Positions 4,497 through 10,481 of a stretch of DNA of 10,481 nt are shown here, one piece after another. Positions within the stretch are counted from its first letter, which is position 1. Each line of letters begins with the position of its first letter. Source of the stretch: Desulfobacterales bacterium HSG17 (GTDB lineage Bacteria > Desulfobacterota > Desulfobacteria > Desulfobacterales > Desulfococcaceae). The notes beneath the pieces are model-generated. The model searched no databases, was not told the DNA's origin, and saw only the letters and a list, made by a program, of their open reading frames with translations. The stretch is from the NCBI GenBank assembly GCA_030377945.1, contig JAUCGD010000104.1:1-10481 (forward strand). Direction: 5' to 3'. The position numbers and the translations under genes were made by a program.

Positions 4497-6989
4497 TTAT
4501 GAAACCGGAAATTTGTTTGATTTTATCAATCCTGAAACAGGAACCACAGGATAACCGTCATTATCTGCAATAATGCCCTGGGGAAATTCAAAATTATCAT
4601 CCATTTCTTTAAAATAGGACAAATCATAGCAACCCAGCTTTATCTTTACCTGCTCATTGTCAAAAACAAAAGTTGAGGTCAGACCGTAATCCACCTCTCC
4701 AAAAGGTGTTAAAATAATATATCTGGGTATTTCCCTTCCTGAGCCTTCTCTTCTTACCTTTGTTGCAATATCAATTACATCATAGGAATCAACAGGGTGG
4801 TCAATATTCCATTTTTGCTGAATGGGCAGTCCTGCAATATAAAGATGATGAAATTCTAATCCTGCTTTTCTTGCTGCATAGGCAAGGGAATGTATTTTTT
4901 CATCAGAATCGTTAACACCGCCTAAAAGGGCAGTATTACAATATACGGTTATTCCCTTGTTATTGAGCCTTCGGGCAAGTTTTGCATGTTCTTCTTTTAT
5001 TTCCTCAGCATTGCTAAACCAGGTTTCGATTTCCAGTCTTAAGGGATTTACCACAGTAAGGCTGTTTAAATCTCCAAGAGTATTGATTACAGCCCTGGTA
5101 TAAGCTTCAGGATTTGTGTTAAACTTCATGCTCACAAGCCTGACTGCGTTTACATGGGGAATGTCCTTAATCAATTTTATCAACTGCTTAATATAAAAAA
5201 GAGAATTTATAATATCTTTTTGCTCATCTTTTGACGAGGAAATGATTACATCTGTTATCCTGGAATCCTTTCTTATATAATCAAGTTCTCTATTATAATC
5301 ATATTCCTGGTCAGAAGCCAGGATGTCAATCTCAACCCTTGTCTCATGAAGGCGCAGGAGATTTTCAAGACCAGTATTTACAATGGACCGGCCTGTCTGC
5401 CTTTGCCCGGATAACATGGCTTTAAGTTCTTTTATATCCCCTGCTGAAACAGATGTTTTTTCCCTGACAATTCTTTCAGGTCTTGCCCCGTATAAAAGGG
5501 ATTGGTCACCGATCTTTGCCATATATTGAATATCAATGGTTCCTTCATCATTAATCCTTATATTATCAAGGTCCCTGGCAAGAGGGGCAAAGGTTTTAAA
5601 ATATTCAGGTGTATATGGAGTTCTAATCCATATAAAATTCTCATTATCTTCAACCTTTTCAACTGCCCATCCACTGGTAAACCAGTCCATTTTTCCTAGG
5701 GGTGTTGCTGTGCAGATTCGCGGAATAATCCTGTCAGACAGGTGGGCGCGGAGATGTTTTGCAATACCTATTCCTTCTGACAATGTTGTCCAGTAAATGC
5801 TGTTTCCGTGAATGGGGCTGCATGGGATGTATATATAATGAAGCTCAGCCCCTGCACCGCGAAGCAGGTAAAAAAGCCTTACCAGTTCAGGGCCTTTATC
5901 ATTGCAGTCTTTTAAAAAAGGGGTCTGTATATACACTGCAATCCCGCTTTTGACAAGATCAGATATAATCTCAAGGCTTTCACTTGAGATTTCATCATGA
6001 TGGATAAAATGTGTAGCCACTTCCATGCGTTTTCCGTGCTGCTGAAGTTCAAGGCTTTTCTGTTTGAGATATTTCAGATAGGCAGATTCATTTTCAAGGA
6101 ATATGTCAGGATAATAAGCAATGGAGCGCGTGGCAAGACGGAGGGTCTGGACATGCTCTACCTGCATCAGTCCGTCTATGGCTGCTGCCATATTAGCCCT
6201 GTTCATAAAAGGATCGCCGCCAGTAATAACAATTTCTTTGACAGATGGCGAATCTTTTACATGGGCAACTGCTTTTTTTACATCTTCAACATTTGGATTT
6301 GCTTCATTTCTGGAATCTTTGTGTTTTCTAAAACAAAAACGGCAGTAAACCGGGCAGCTCATATTTAAAAGAAAGATAACCCGATTCTGGTACATCTGTT
6401 CCAGCAGACCGTCATGAAACTGGCCGATCCAGGTGTTGGTATGGCCTCCTGAATCCATTTCTTCGATAAAAGGCAGGTATTGATAGGCCACATCTTTTGA
6501 TACCAGCATCTGGCGGATTGTATGACGCGACAGACGCACAGGATATTTTTCAATAACCTTCTGAAGCTGTTCGCGCTCATTATCAGGAACATTCAGATGG
6601 GTGGTTTTTGAAAGCTGGTATGTGTCTTTTATGGAGATATAGCCGTGTCCGGGGATGATCTGCTCAATAATAGCCACAAGCATAAGATGGGGAATCTCTA
6701 TATTATCAATTATTATCTTTTTCATTTCCCCGTTAACAATTTCTGAGATTATTTCATTAAAAAAACCTTCTGAATCATTTGAATATCCTGTTTTATTCAA
6801 AAGATTTAAAAATTTCTCAGCCCCGCTGCCATTTCCTGTGATCTTGCAGAATTCCTTTCCTGCAAGGGGTATCGTCCCATAGATGTCAAGAAATTCAATG
6901 GCAGTGGATGTCAAGGAGGCAAGGCTGACCTCCTTTTTTTCCCCTGAATGCTTAAATTCTATGTTTATTGAACGATCTTTAGTTTTCAT
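4497..6989 (-). CDS. KamA-like radical SAM protein with two aminomutase-type barrels (830 aa)
   Basis: Lysine 2,3-aminomutase (KamA) relatives use a [4Fe-4S] cluster, S-adenosylmethionine and PLP to shift amino groups. Seen: an N-terminal region (~1-195); barrel 1 (~200-440) with CPVYCRFC (Cys212, 216, 219), Arg221 matching the KamA Arg two residues past the last Cys, GGDP (257-260), and Lys433 in ATPLGKMDW as candidate PLP lysine. Barrel 2 (~550-775) repeats the barrel 1 layout but lacks the cysteines; GGDP becomes SSKD and Lys433 becomes Glu765. KamA proteins are usually ~350-450 residues, so this is about twice normal. The Asp residues that bind the lysine substrate in KamA are not at the matching places, so the substrate is unknown. 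AAAGGA lies 8 nt before the ATG. Confidence 0.88.
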   Translation of the reverse strand: MKTKDRSINIEFKHSGEKKEVSLASLTSTAIEFLDIYGTIPLAGKEFCKITGNGSGAEKFLNLLNKTGYSNDSEGFFNEIISEIVNGEMKKIIIDNIEIPHLMLVAIIEQIIPGHGYISIKDTYQLSKTTHLNVPDNEREQLQKVIEKYPVRLSRHTIRQMLVSKDVAYQYLPFIEEMDSGGHTNTWIGQFHDGLLEQMYQNRVIFLLNMSCPVYCRFCFRKHKDSRNEANPNVEDVKKAVAHVKDSPSVKEIVITGGDPFMNRANMAAAIDGLMQVEHVQTLRLATRSIAYYPDIFLENESAYLKYLKQKSLELQQHGKRMEVATHFIHHDEISSESLEIISDLVKSGIAVYIQTPFLKDCNDKGPELVRLFYLLRGAGAELHYIYIPCSPIHGNSIYWTTLSEGIGIAKHLRAHLSDRIIPRICTATPLGKMDWFTSGWAVEKVEDNENFIWIRTPYTPEYFKTFAPLARDLDNIRINDEGTIDIQYMAKIGDQSLLYGARPERIVREKTSVSAGDIKELKAMLSGQRQTGRSIVNTGLENLLRLHETRVEIDILASDQEYDYNRELDYIRKDSRITDVIISSSKDEQKDIINSLFYIKQLIKLIKDIPHVNAVRLVSMKFNTNPEAYTRAVINTLGDLNSLTVVNPLRLEIETWFSNAEEIKEEHAKLARRLNNKGITVYCNTALLGGVNDSDEKIHSLAYAARKAGLEFHHLYIAGLPIQQKWNIDHPVDSYDVIDIATKVRREGSGREIPRYIILTPFGEVDYGLTSTFVFDNEQVKIKLGCYDLSYFKEMDDNFEFPQGIIADNDGYPVVPVSGLIKSNKFPVS

Positions 6990-7055
6990 TGCAATTTTCC
7001 TTTAACAAAAATTTTCATTTTTACATGTTACAATTGGGCCATGCTCATCGTTTTA

Positions 7056-7174
7056 CCCGGCAGTAAACTGCCGGGCTATTTTCTGTCGTCCCGCTGGGAC
7101 TTTAGATACTTTTTTATCAATTATTTAAGTCCCGCAGGGATGATAGAAACTAGCGCGGGAATTTATTCCCGTGC
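7056..7174. repeat. Cluster of three palindromes upstream of the radical SAM gene
   Basis: The first is CCCGGCAG-TAAA-CTGCCGGG (7056-7075). The second is an inverted pair of GTCCCGC-type units (7088-7100 and 7129-7140), the first being itself a 5-bp hairpin GTCCC-GCT-GGGAC. The third is GCGCGGGAAT-TT-ATTCCCGTGC (7153-7174), a 10-bp stem with one G-T pair. They fill the 210-bp gap between the 109-residue gene and the radical SAM gene. No T-run follows on the minus strand, so they look like REP-type repeats, although they may also block read-through. Confidence 0.65.
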
Positions 7175-7200
7175 TTGCCGGACCAAATGATGACCAATGC

Positions 7201-7530
7201 CTACAATTGTTTTTCAGCTTTATATAAATAATACACTGTATCTATTGGGAATCCGTATCCTATAACTTTTCCCAATTCTTCATCTTCGTTTCCAGACTCA
7301 ATTTGTATTAGCAGGTATTCTTTTGAGGTTTTGGAATCATAAACCTTTTTCCAGGCATAGTTTTCTTTTTTTAAATATTGATATGCTGTCAGGGATTCGG
7401 AAAAAATAGAATCCGGCTGTTTGTTTAAATTATTTTCAAAAATGATATAGCTCATCAAAGGATCAAGATTTTTCTTAATCCAGGCAAAGCTTTTTTTTAT
7501 CATTTTGGGGTCTGAAAAATCTTTAAACAT
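7201..7530 (-). CDS. Hypothetical protein (109 aa)
   Basis: A soluble protein starting MFKDFSDPKMIKKSFAWIKK and ending YYLYKAEKQL. It is rich in Lys, Glu and aromatic residues, has no signal peptide or membrane segment, and I recognise no family. The first half looks helical and the second half alternates strand-like segments (KEYLLIQIES, IDTVYYLYKAE). AAGGA lies 11 nt before the ATG. It is 69 bp downstream of the ABC ATPase stop, with only a tandem repeat between, so it could be read through from that gene. The palindrome cluster follows it. Function cannot be judged from the sequence. Confidence 0.65.
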   Translation of the reverse strand: MFKDFSDPKMIKKSFAWIKKNLDPLMSYIIFENNLNKQPDSIFSESLTAYQYLKKENYAWKKVYDSKTSKEYLLIQIESGNEDEELGKVIGYGFPIDTVYYLYKAEKQL

Positions 7531-7570
7531 TTTGGTTTTTATCCTTTTTTCTGTTATCCCAAGTTGTTAT

Positions 7571-7610
7571 CAGTTATTATCAATTATCATCAGTTATCAT
7601 CAGTTATCAG
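7571..7610. repeat. 10-bp tandem repeat, four copies
   Basis: Units CAGTTATTAT, CAATTATCAT, CAGTTATCAT and CAGTTATCAG lie head to tail, and a more degenerate unit (AAGTTGTTAT) precedes them at 7561-7570. The array overlaps the 3' end of the ABC ATPase gene and supplies its TGA stop (7600-7602). The low-complexity sequence suggests slippage. Confidence 0.75.
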
Positions 7611-8727
7611 AAGCCTCCTCGTAGGGAGGCGCTACCGTTAGTAATCGGCAGTTTTCAGGCTTTACTTTCATAAATACCTGATCTCCCCGCCGGAACGGTG
7701 ATCGTTTTACAAAATTTATAACGTGCATCACAAACTTGTTATCAAGTTCTATAAAATAACTTACTTCTCCACCCATATAGCTGCGATCTGCTATTTTTCC
7801 CAAAAAAGCATTTATTCCCTGTTCCGGCTCATATTTGTTTTGATATCCCAGTTCAAATTTCTGGGCACGGATAACAACTTCTGCCCTGTCACCAATATTA
7901 AATTCTCCTGCTGAAACAGCAAGGCAGTCTGTGTTATCTTCCAGGGTAACTTTCATAAACTTTCCTGATTTTTCTTTGACAATGGAGTTCATGAAATTGG
8001 AATGACCAAGAAAATCCGCAACAAAGTGATTGCACGGGTTGTTGTAAACTTCTTCAGGTGTTCCCTGCTGCTGAATAAATCCGTCTTTCATTACCACAAC
8101 CTTGTCTGACATGGACAGGGCTTCTCTCTGGTCATGGGTGACAAAAATAGTGGTAACACCCAGATCCTGCTGAAGATTGTCAATCTCTCTTCTCATATCT
8201 TCCCTTAAATTTTCATCCAGGGCTGATAAAGGCTCATCCATGAGCAGCACATCAGGTTCAATGACAATGGCCCTTGCAAGGGCAATCCTCTGCTGCTGTC
8301 CCCCTGACAACTGTGAAGGCATCCTGTTTCCCACACCTGGAAGGCGGACTGTTTCCAGGGCTTTTTCAACTTTTTCTTTTATTGCAGTTTTTGAAACATT
8401 TCTATATTTAAGCCCGAATGCCACATTGTCAAAAATGCTTTTATGGGGGAAAAGCGCGTAGTTTTGAAATATCATTCCCAGGTTTCTTTTATGTATGGGA
8501 GTATCGTTTATTCGTGTGCCTTTGATATAAATATCTCCTGAACTGGGGGATTCCAGACCTGCAAGCATTCTCAAAAGTGTAGTCTTTCCACACCCTGAAG
8601 GTCCCAGAAGTGTCACCAGCGTACCTTCAGGAATTTCAAGATCCATTTGCTTAACTGCAACAACCTTCCCAAACCTTTTTTCAATTCCCTTAAATTTAAC
8701 AAATGCAGGGTCTTTTTCCTGTTTCAA
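7600..8727 (-). CDS. PotA-type ABC transporter ATP-binding protein (375 aa, TTG start)
   Basis: ATPase that would power uptake through a spermidine/putrescine- or iron-type (MOI/CUT1) ABC importer at the inner membrane. Seen: Walker A GPSGCGKT (42-49), Q-loop Gln88, signature LSGGQQQR (140-147), Walker B VLLMDEP (160-166), H-loop His198, and a TOBE-like C-terminal domain (~280-364). The start is inferred to be TTG at 8727-8725: GGGAG lies 9 nt upstream, it gives the usual short lead (MKQEKDPAFVKFKGIEKRFG), and no ATG lies in between. An ATG at 8835 would add 36 residues read mostly from palindromic repeat DNA. The last ~12 codons come from a REP-like repeat and the stop from a tandem repeat. 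The solute-binding gene lies upstream; no permease gene is in the window. Confidence 0.9.
   Translation of the reverse strand: MKQEKDPAFVKFKGIEKRFGKVVAVKQMDLEIPEGTLVTLLGPSGCGKTTLLRMLAGLESPSSGDIYIKGTRINDTPIHKRNLGMIFQNYALFPHKSIFDNVAFGLKYRNVSKTAIKEKVEKALETVRLPGVGNRMPSQLSGGQQQRIALARAIVIEPDVLLMDEPLSALDENLREDMRREIDNLQQDLGVTTIFVTHDQREALSMSDKVVVMKDGFIQQQGTPEEVYNNPCNHFVADFLGHSNFMNSIVKEKSGKFMKVTLEDNTDCLAVSAGEFNIGDRAEVVIRAQKFELGYQNKYEPEQGINAFLGKIADRSYMGGEVSYFIELDNKFVMHVINFVKRSPFRRGDQVFMKVKPENCRLLTVAPPYEEASDN
7613..7639. repeat. Third REP-like hairpin repeat, inside the ABC ATPase coding end
   Basis: GCCTCC-TCGTAG-GGAGGC followed by GCTACCGTT, the same stem-loop and 9-nt tail as the copies at 2376-2402 and 2442-2468; only the first loop base differs from the latter. 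Read on the minus strand it encodes TVAPPYEEA, residues 364-372 of the ATPase. Confidence 0.75.
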
Positions 8728-8736
8728 AACTATATT

Positions 8737-8741
8737 CTCCC
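8737..8741 (-). promoter_or_regulatory. Ribosome binding site deciding the TTG start of the ABC ATPase
   Basis: GGGAG on the minus strand, 9 nt before TTG at 8727. No comparable site precedes the ATG at 8835, which lies within the hairpin repeats. Confidence 0.6.
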
Positions 8742-8775
8742 AAATAATCCGATAATTTTGTTGGCATATAAAAAT

Positions 8776-8923
8776 GCCCTGAAAGGGCAAATTGATATAG
8801 CCCAGGCCAACGGCCTGGGAACGTGGAATCCCCAAAACATTGAGCCCTGAAAGGGCGTGTTAGAAAATGATTTTAAAGTCCCAGGCCGTTGGCCTGGGCT
8901 GTTTTATTCCGCCCCTTTGGGGC
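8776..8923. repeat. Array of alternating short and long hairpin repeats between the transporter genes
   Basis: Short hairpin GCCCTGAAAGGGC (8776-8788), long hairpin CCCAGGCC-AAC-GGCCTGGG (8801-8819), short GCCCTGAAAGGGC (8844-8856), long in opposite orientation CCCAGGCC-GTT-GGCCTGGG (8880-8898), short GCCCCTTTGGGGC (8911-8923). The array fills the gap of about 230 bp between the solute-binding protein stop and the ATPase start. No T-run suggests a terminator. The same unit recurs at 10372-10450, on the other side of the solute-binding gene. Confidence 0.8.
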
Positions 8924-8961
8924 TGCTTAAAAATCATAAACTTTGTTGCAGGGGTATTGCA

Positions 8962-10125
8962 TTATTTCCCAGCCATAATCCTGTCCCATTTTTCTGTCCA
9001 GTCCAGCTGGTTTTTATTCCAGTAAACAGGATCAGCAAACAGATAACCTTCAAGTTTTCCTGTGGGATCAAATGCAGGAAGCTTTTTAACTTCGTCAGGC
9101 ATTGGAACCTTTGTCGGGTCAAGGCTTGGGGGATAATTCTGGCCCTTTGCAACTGCAATGGATGCACTGGGCTCAAGCATAAAGTTTAACAATTTCTGTG
9201 CCATATCAAGATCAGTTCCCTTAAGAACATACATATATTCCATCCAGGAATAAGTTCCTTCAGGGGCAAGATAGCCTATTGGATGTCCCTGCTCCTGGAG
9301 AGCCGCAACTCTTCCTGACCATGCAACTGTTGCATAAATATCTCCGTTGCCCAGAAGACTCATCAGTTCCGAACCAGATGCCCAGTATTTTTTCATTAGT
9401 TCCCGCTGCCCTTTAAGAGCATTCCAGACTGCATCAAGATCTTTTATGTTATTCGGATTCTGGCCTGTATGAAGTGCTGCATACCACATATTGGTTCTGA
9501 AATCTCCGCCCCATGAACCCAGTTTTCCTTTCAAGCTCTTATCAAACAGCAGGGATGCACCCAGTTTTTCAGCTTTTTCCTTTGATATTTTTTTCGTATT
9601 ATACGCAATACCGGTCTGCCCCAGATCATAAGGCACTGCTGAAAGAGTCCCTTTTGTAATGGCTCTTAAGGTTTCGGTCATCTTTGCCATTACATTTTTC
9701 AGGTTGGGAATCTTAGTCTCATCCAGGACAACTCCAAATCCAAGATCCGTGTATCTTGCATAATCATAAACTGCACTTAAATGGGCAATATTAAACTCGC
9801 CGCCTGGCGGATAGGAAGCCTTTACCTGTGTCAGAAATGCGTCCATGCCTGTAAATGCAGCGTCAATGACTTCAATCCCGGTTGCTTTTTTATAAGGATC
9901 AAATGCAAATTTTCTTAAGGCTTCAGATGTTGAACCGCCCCATGAATGGCAGGTAATGGATTTTTTTGCAGCCAAAGCCTTTTGTACCAGTCCAAAAGGC
10001 CCCCCTGCCAGCCCAATTGCAGCACCGGAAATACCAAGAAATTTAACAAAATCACGTCTTGTAATTTCCCCGCTTTTATAATTTTCATAAACATCATCCA
10101 GCCTGTTTTCCAAATCTTTTTTCAT
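8962..10125 (-). CDS. Tat-exported PotD/AfuA-type solute-binding protein (387 aa)
   Basis: Periplasmic binding protein that would deliver a small solute (polyamine, iron or similar; the exact ligand cannot be told) to an ABC importer. Seen: a 22-residue lead, a twin-arginine motif TRRDFVKFLG (22-31), a hydrophobic stretch with Gly/Ala (31-47) and a likely cleavage after ALA (50-52). The mature part follows the extracellular solute-binding family 1 layout: SITCHSWGG at the start, VPYDLGQTGIAYN in the middle, and a W-rich end (VYWNKNQLDWTEKWDRIM). Export by Tat implies folding in the cytoplasm before transport. AAGGAG lies 6 nt before the ATG. The partner ATPase is downstream, across a repeat array. 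Permeases are missing from the window, so they may lie elsewhere. Confidence 0.9.
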   Translation of the reverse strand: MKKDLENRLDDVYENYKSGEITRRDFVKFLGISGAAIGLAGGPFGLVQKALAAKKSITCHSWGGSTSEALRKFAFDPYKKATGIEVIDAAFTGMDAFLTQVKASYPPGGEFNIAHLSAVYDYARYTDLGFGVVLDETKIPNLKNVMAKMTETLRAITKGTLSAVPYDLGQTGIAYNTKKISKEKAEKLGASLLFDKSLKGKLGSWGGDFRTNMWYAALHTGQNPNNIKDLDAVWNALKGQRELMKKYWASGSELMSLLGNGDIYATVAWSGRVAALQEQGHPIGYLAPEGTYSWMEYMYVLKGTDLDMAQKLLNFMLEPSASIAVAKGQNYPPSLDPTKVPMPDEVKKLPAFDPTGKLEGYLFADPVYWNKNQLDWTEKWDRIMAGK

Positions 10126-10223
10126 TTATTTCTCCTTTTACCCAATAATTTAATTTTACTTTTCTGACTTATTTGTTTCAGTACCTAAGCATATATTTTG
10201 CAACATTTGAATACCTGCATAAA

Positions 10224-10450
10224 CTGGGGAATAAATCCCCCAGCTATAAGCTAAACCACCCTAAAGGGTGCTGAATAAATATGATTTTAACAGCAGGCTT
10301 TAGCCTGGTTTAGCTTGCAGCCTAAAGCTTTAGGGCCAGGCTGCATGGGATTAACCCTACAACGTCACTTAGCCCCAAAGGGGCGTATTAGTACAGCCCA
10401 GGCCAACGGCCTGGGATATGAACAACCCATAAAGAAAGCTCTGAAAGAGC
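10224..10450. repeat. Palindromic repeat region upstream of the solute-binding protein gene
   Basis: Hairpins in order: CTGGGG/CCCCAG (10224-10243), CACCCTAAAGGGTG (10257-10270), CAGGCTTTAGCCTG (10294-10307), CCTAAAGCTTTAGG (10321-10334), GCCCCAAAGGGGC (10372-10384), CCCAGGCC-AAC-GGCCTGGG (10397-10415) and GCTCTGAAAGAGC (10438-10450). The last three repeat the short-long-short pattern seen at 8776-8856. No gene is visible from 10126 to 10481, and I see no convincing promoter for the gene downstream. The hairpins may separate it from whatever lies to the right. Confidence 0.75.
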
Positions 10451-10481
10451 GTATTAAACTGTGGCAAATATTATTTTTCAT

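Noticed and set aside
5502..6882. Several plus-strand frames of 64-123 codons opposite the radical SAM gene
   Set aside because: Antisense to a gene with strong motif support; none has a convincing ribosome binding site or family pattern.
7056..7075. Perfect GC-rich hairpin as an intrinsic terminator
   Set aside because: No T-run follows on the minus strand where the genes are; on the plus strand only a short TATTTT follows and no plus-strand gene precedes it.
8728..8835. N-terminal 36-residue extension of the ABC ATPase from an ATG at 8835
   Set aside because: It is translated mainly from palindromic repeat DNA, has no ribosome binding site, and the TTG at 8727 has a good one and fits the family length.
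8857..9189. Plus-strand frame of 110 codons opposite the 3' end of the solute-binding gene
   Set aside because: Begins in the hairpin array and runs antisense to a well-supported gene.
10160..10205. Possible sigma-70 promoter (TTGCAA and TATATG) for the solute-binding gene
   Set aside because: The spacing between candidate boxes does not fit, and such words are common in AT-rich DNA.
10224..10450. Possible CRISPR array from the regularly placed repeats
   Set aside because: The units are different short palindromes, not one direct repeat with equal-length unique spacers, and no cas gene is present.

Overview
The window looks like an accessory, repeat-rich stretch of an AT-rich Gram-negative chromosome. 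The best guess, from gene content and repeat style only, is a sulfate-reducing Desulfobacterota of the Desulfonema/Desulfobacterales type. Pointers are a relic of the very large Ser/Thr kinase-AAA sensor proteins, a KamA-like radical SAM protein, a Tat-exported solute-binding protein, and intergenic spaces packed with short GC-rich palindromes. No 16S, tRNA or marker gene is present, so this placement is inference. Every supported gene is on the minus strand, so transcription runs right to left.

Right part (10481 to 7200): a hairpin-repeat array, then a Tat-exported PotD/AfuA-type solute-binding protein (10125-8962). A second block of the same hairpin repeats follows, then a PotA-type ABC ATPase (8727-7600). 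The ATPase probably starts at a TTG, and its last codons and stop are made of repeat DNA. No permease lies between or beside them here. Next come a 10-bp tandem repeat and a 109-residue protein of unknown function (7530-7201).

Centre (7200 to 3725): a cluster of hairpins, then an 830-residue KamA-like radical SAM protein (6989-4497). It appears to contain two copies of the aminomutase barrel, the second lacking the cluster cysteines. A palindromic spacer separates it from a M23/LytM metallopeptidase-like protein with no signal peptide (4387-3725).

Left part (3635 to 1): a compact three-gene run of a small nuclease-like protein (3635-3300), a DUF2283 protein (3295-2927) and a previously overlooked-size 50-residue protein (2900-2748). 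Next is an intergenic region holding a roughly 228-bp MITE-like element and a 75-bp double hairpin. Last is a degraded kinase-AAA protein (2090-45). It lacks the kinase N-lobe, has Asn in place of the catalytic Asp, carries repeat-derived sequence inside the kinase domain and stops short of the sensor half.

The recurring theme is invasion of genes by short palindromic repeats. Three unrelated repeat families each show copies that differ by paired changes preserving a local hairpin. The best candidate for undescribed biochemistry is the double-barrel radical SAM protein, perhaps working with the cytoplasmic M23 protein next to it.
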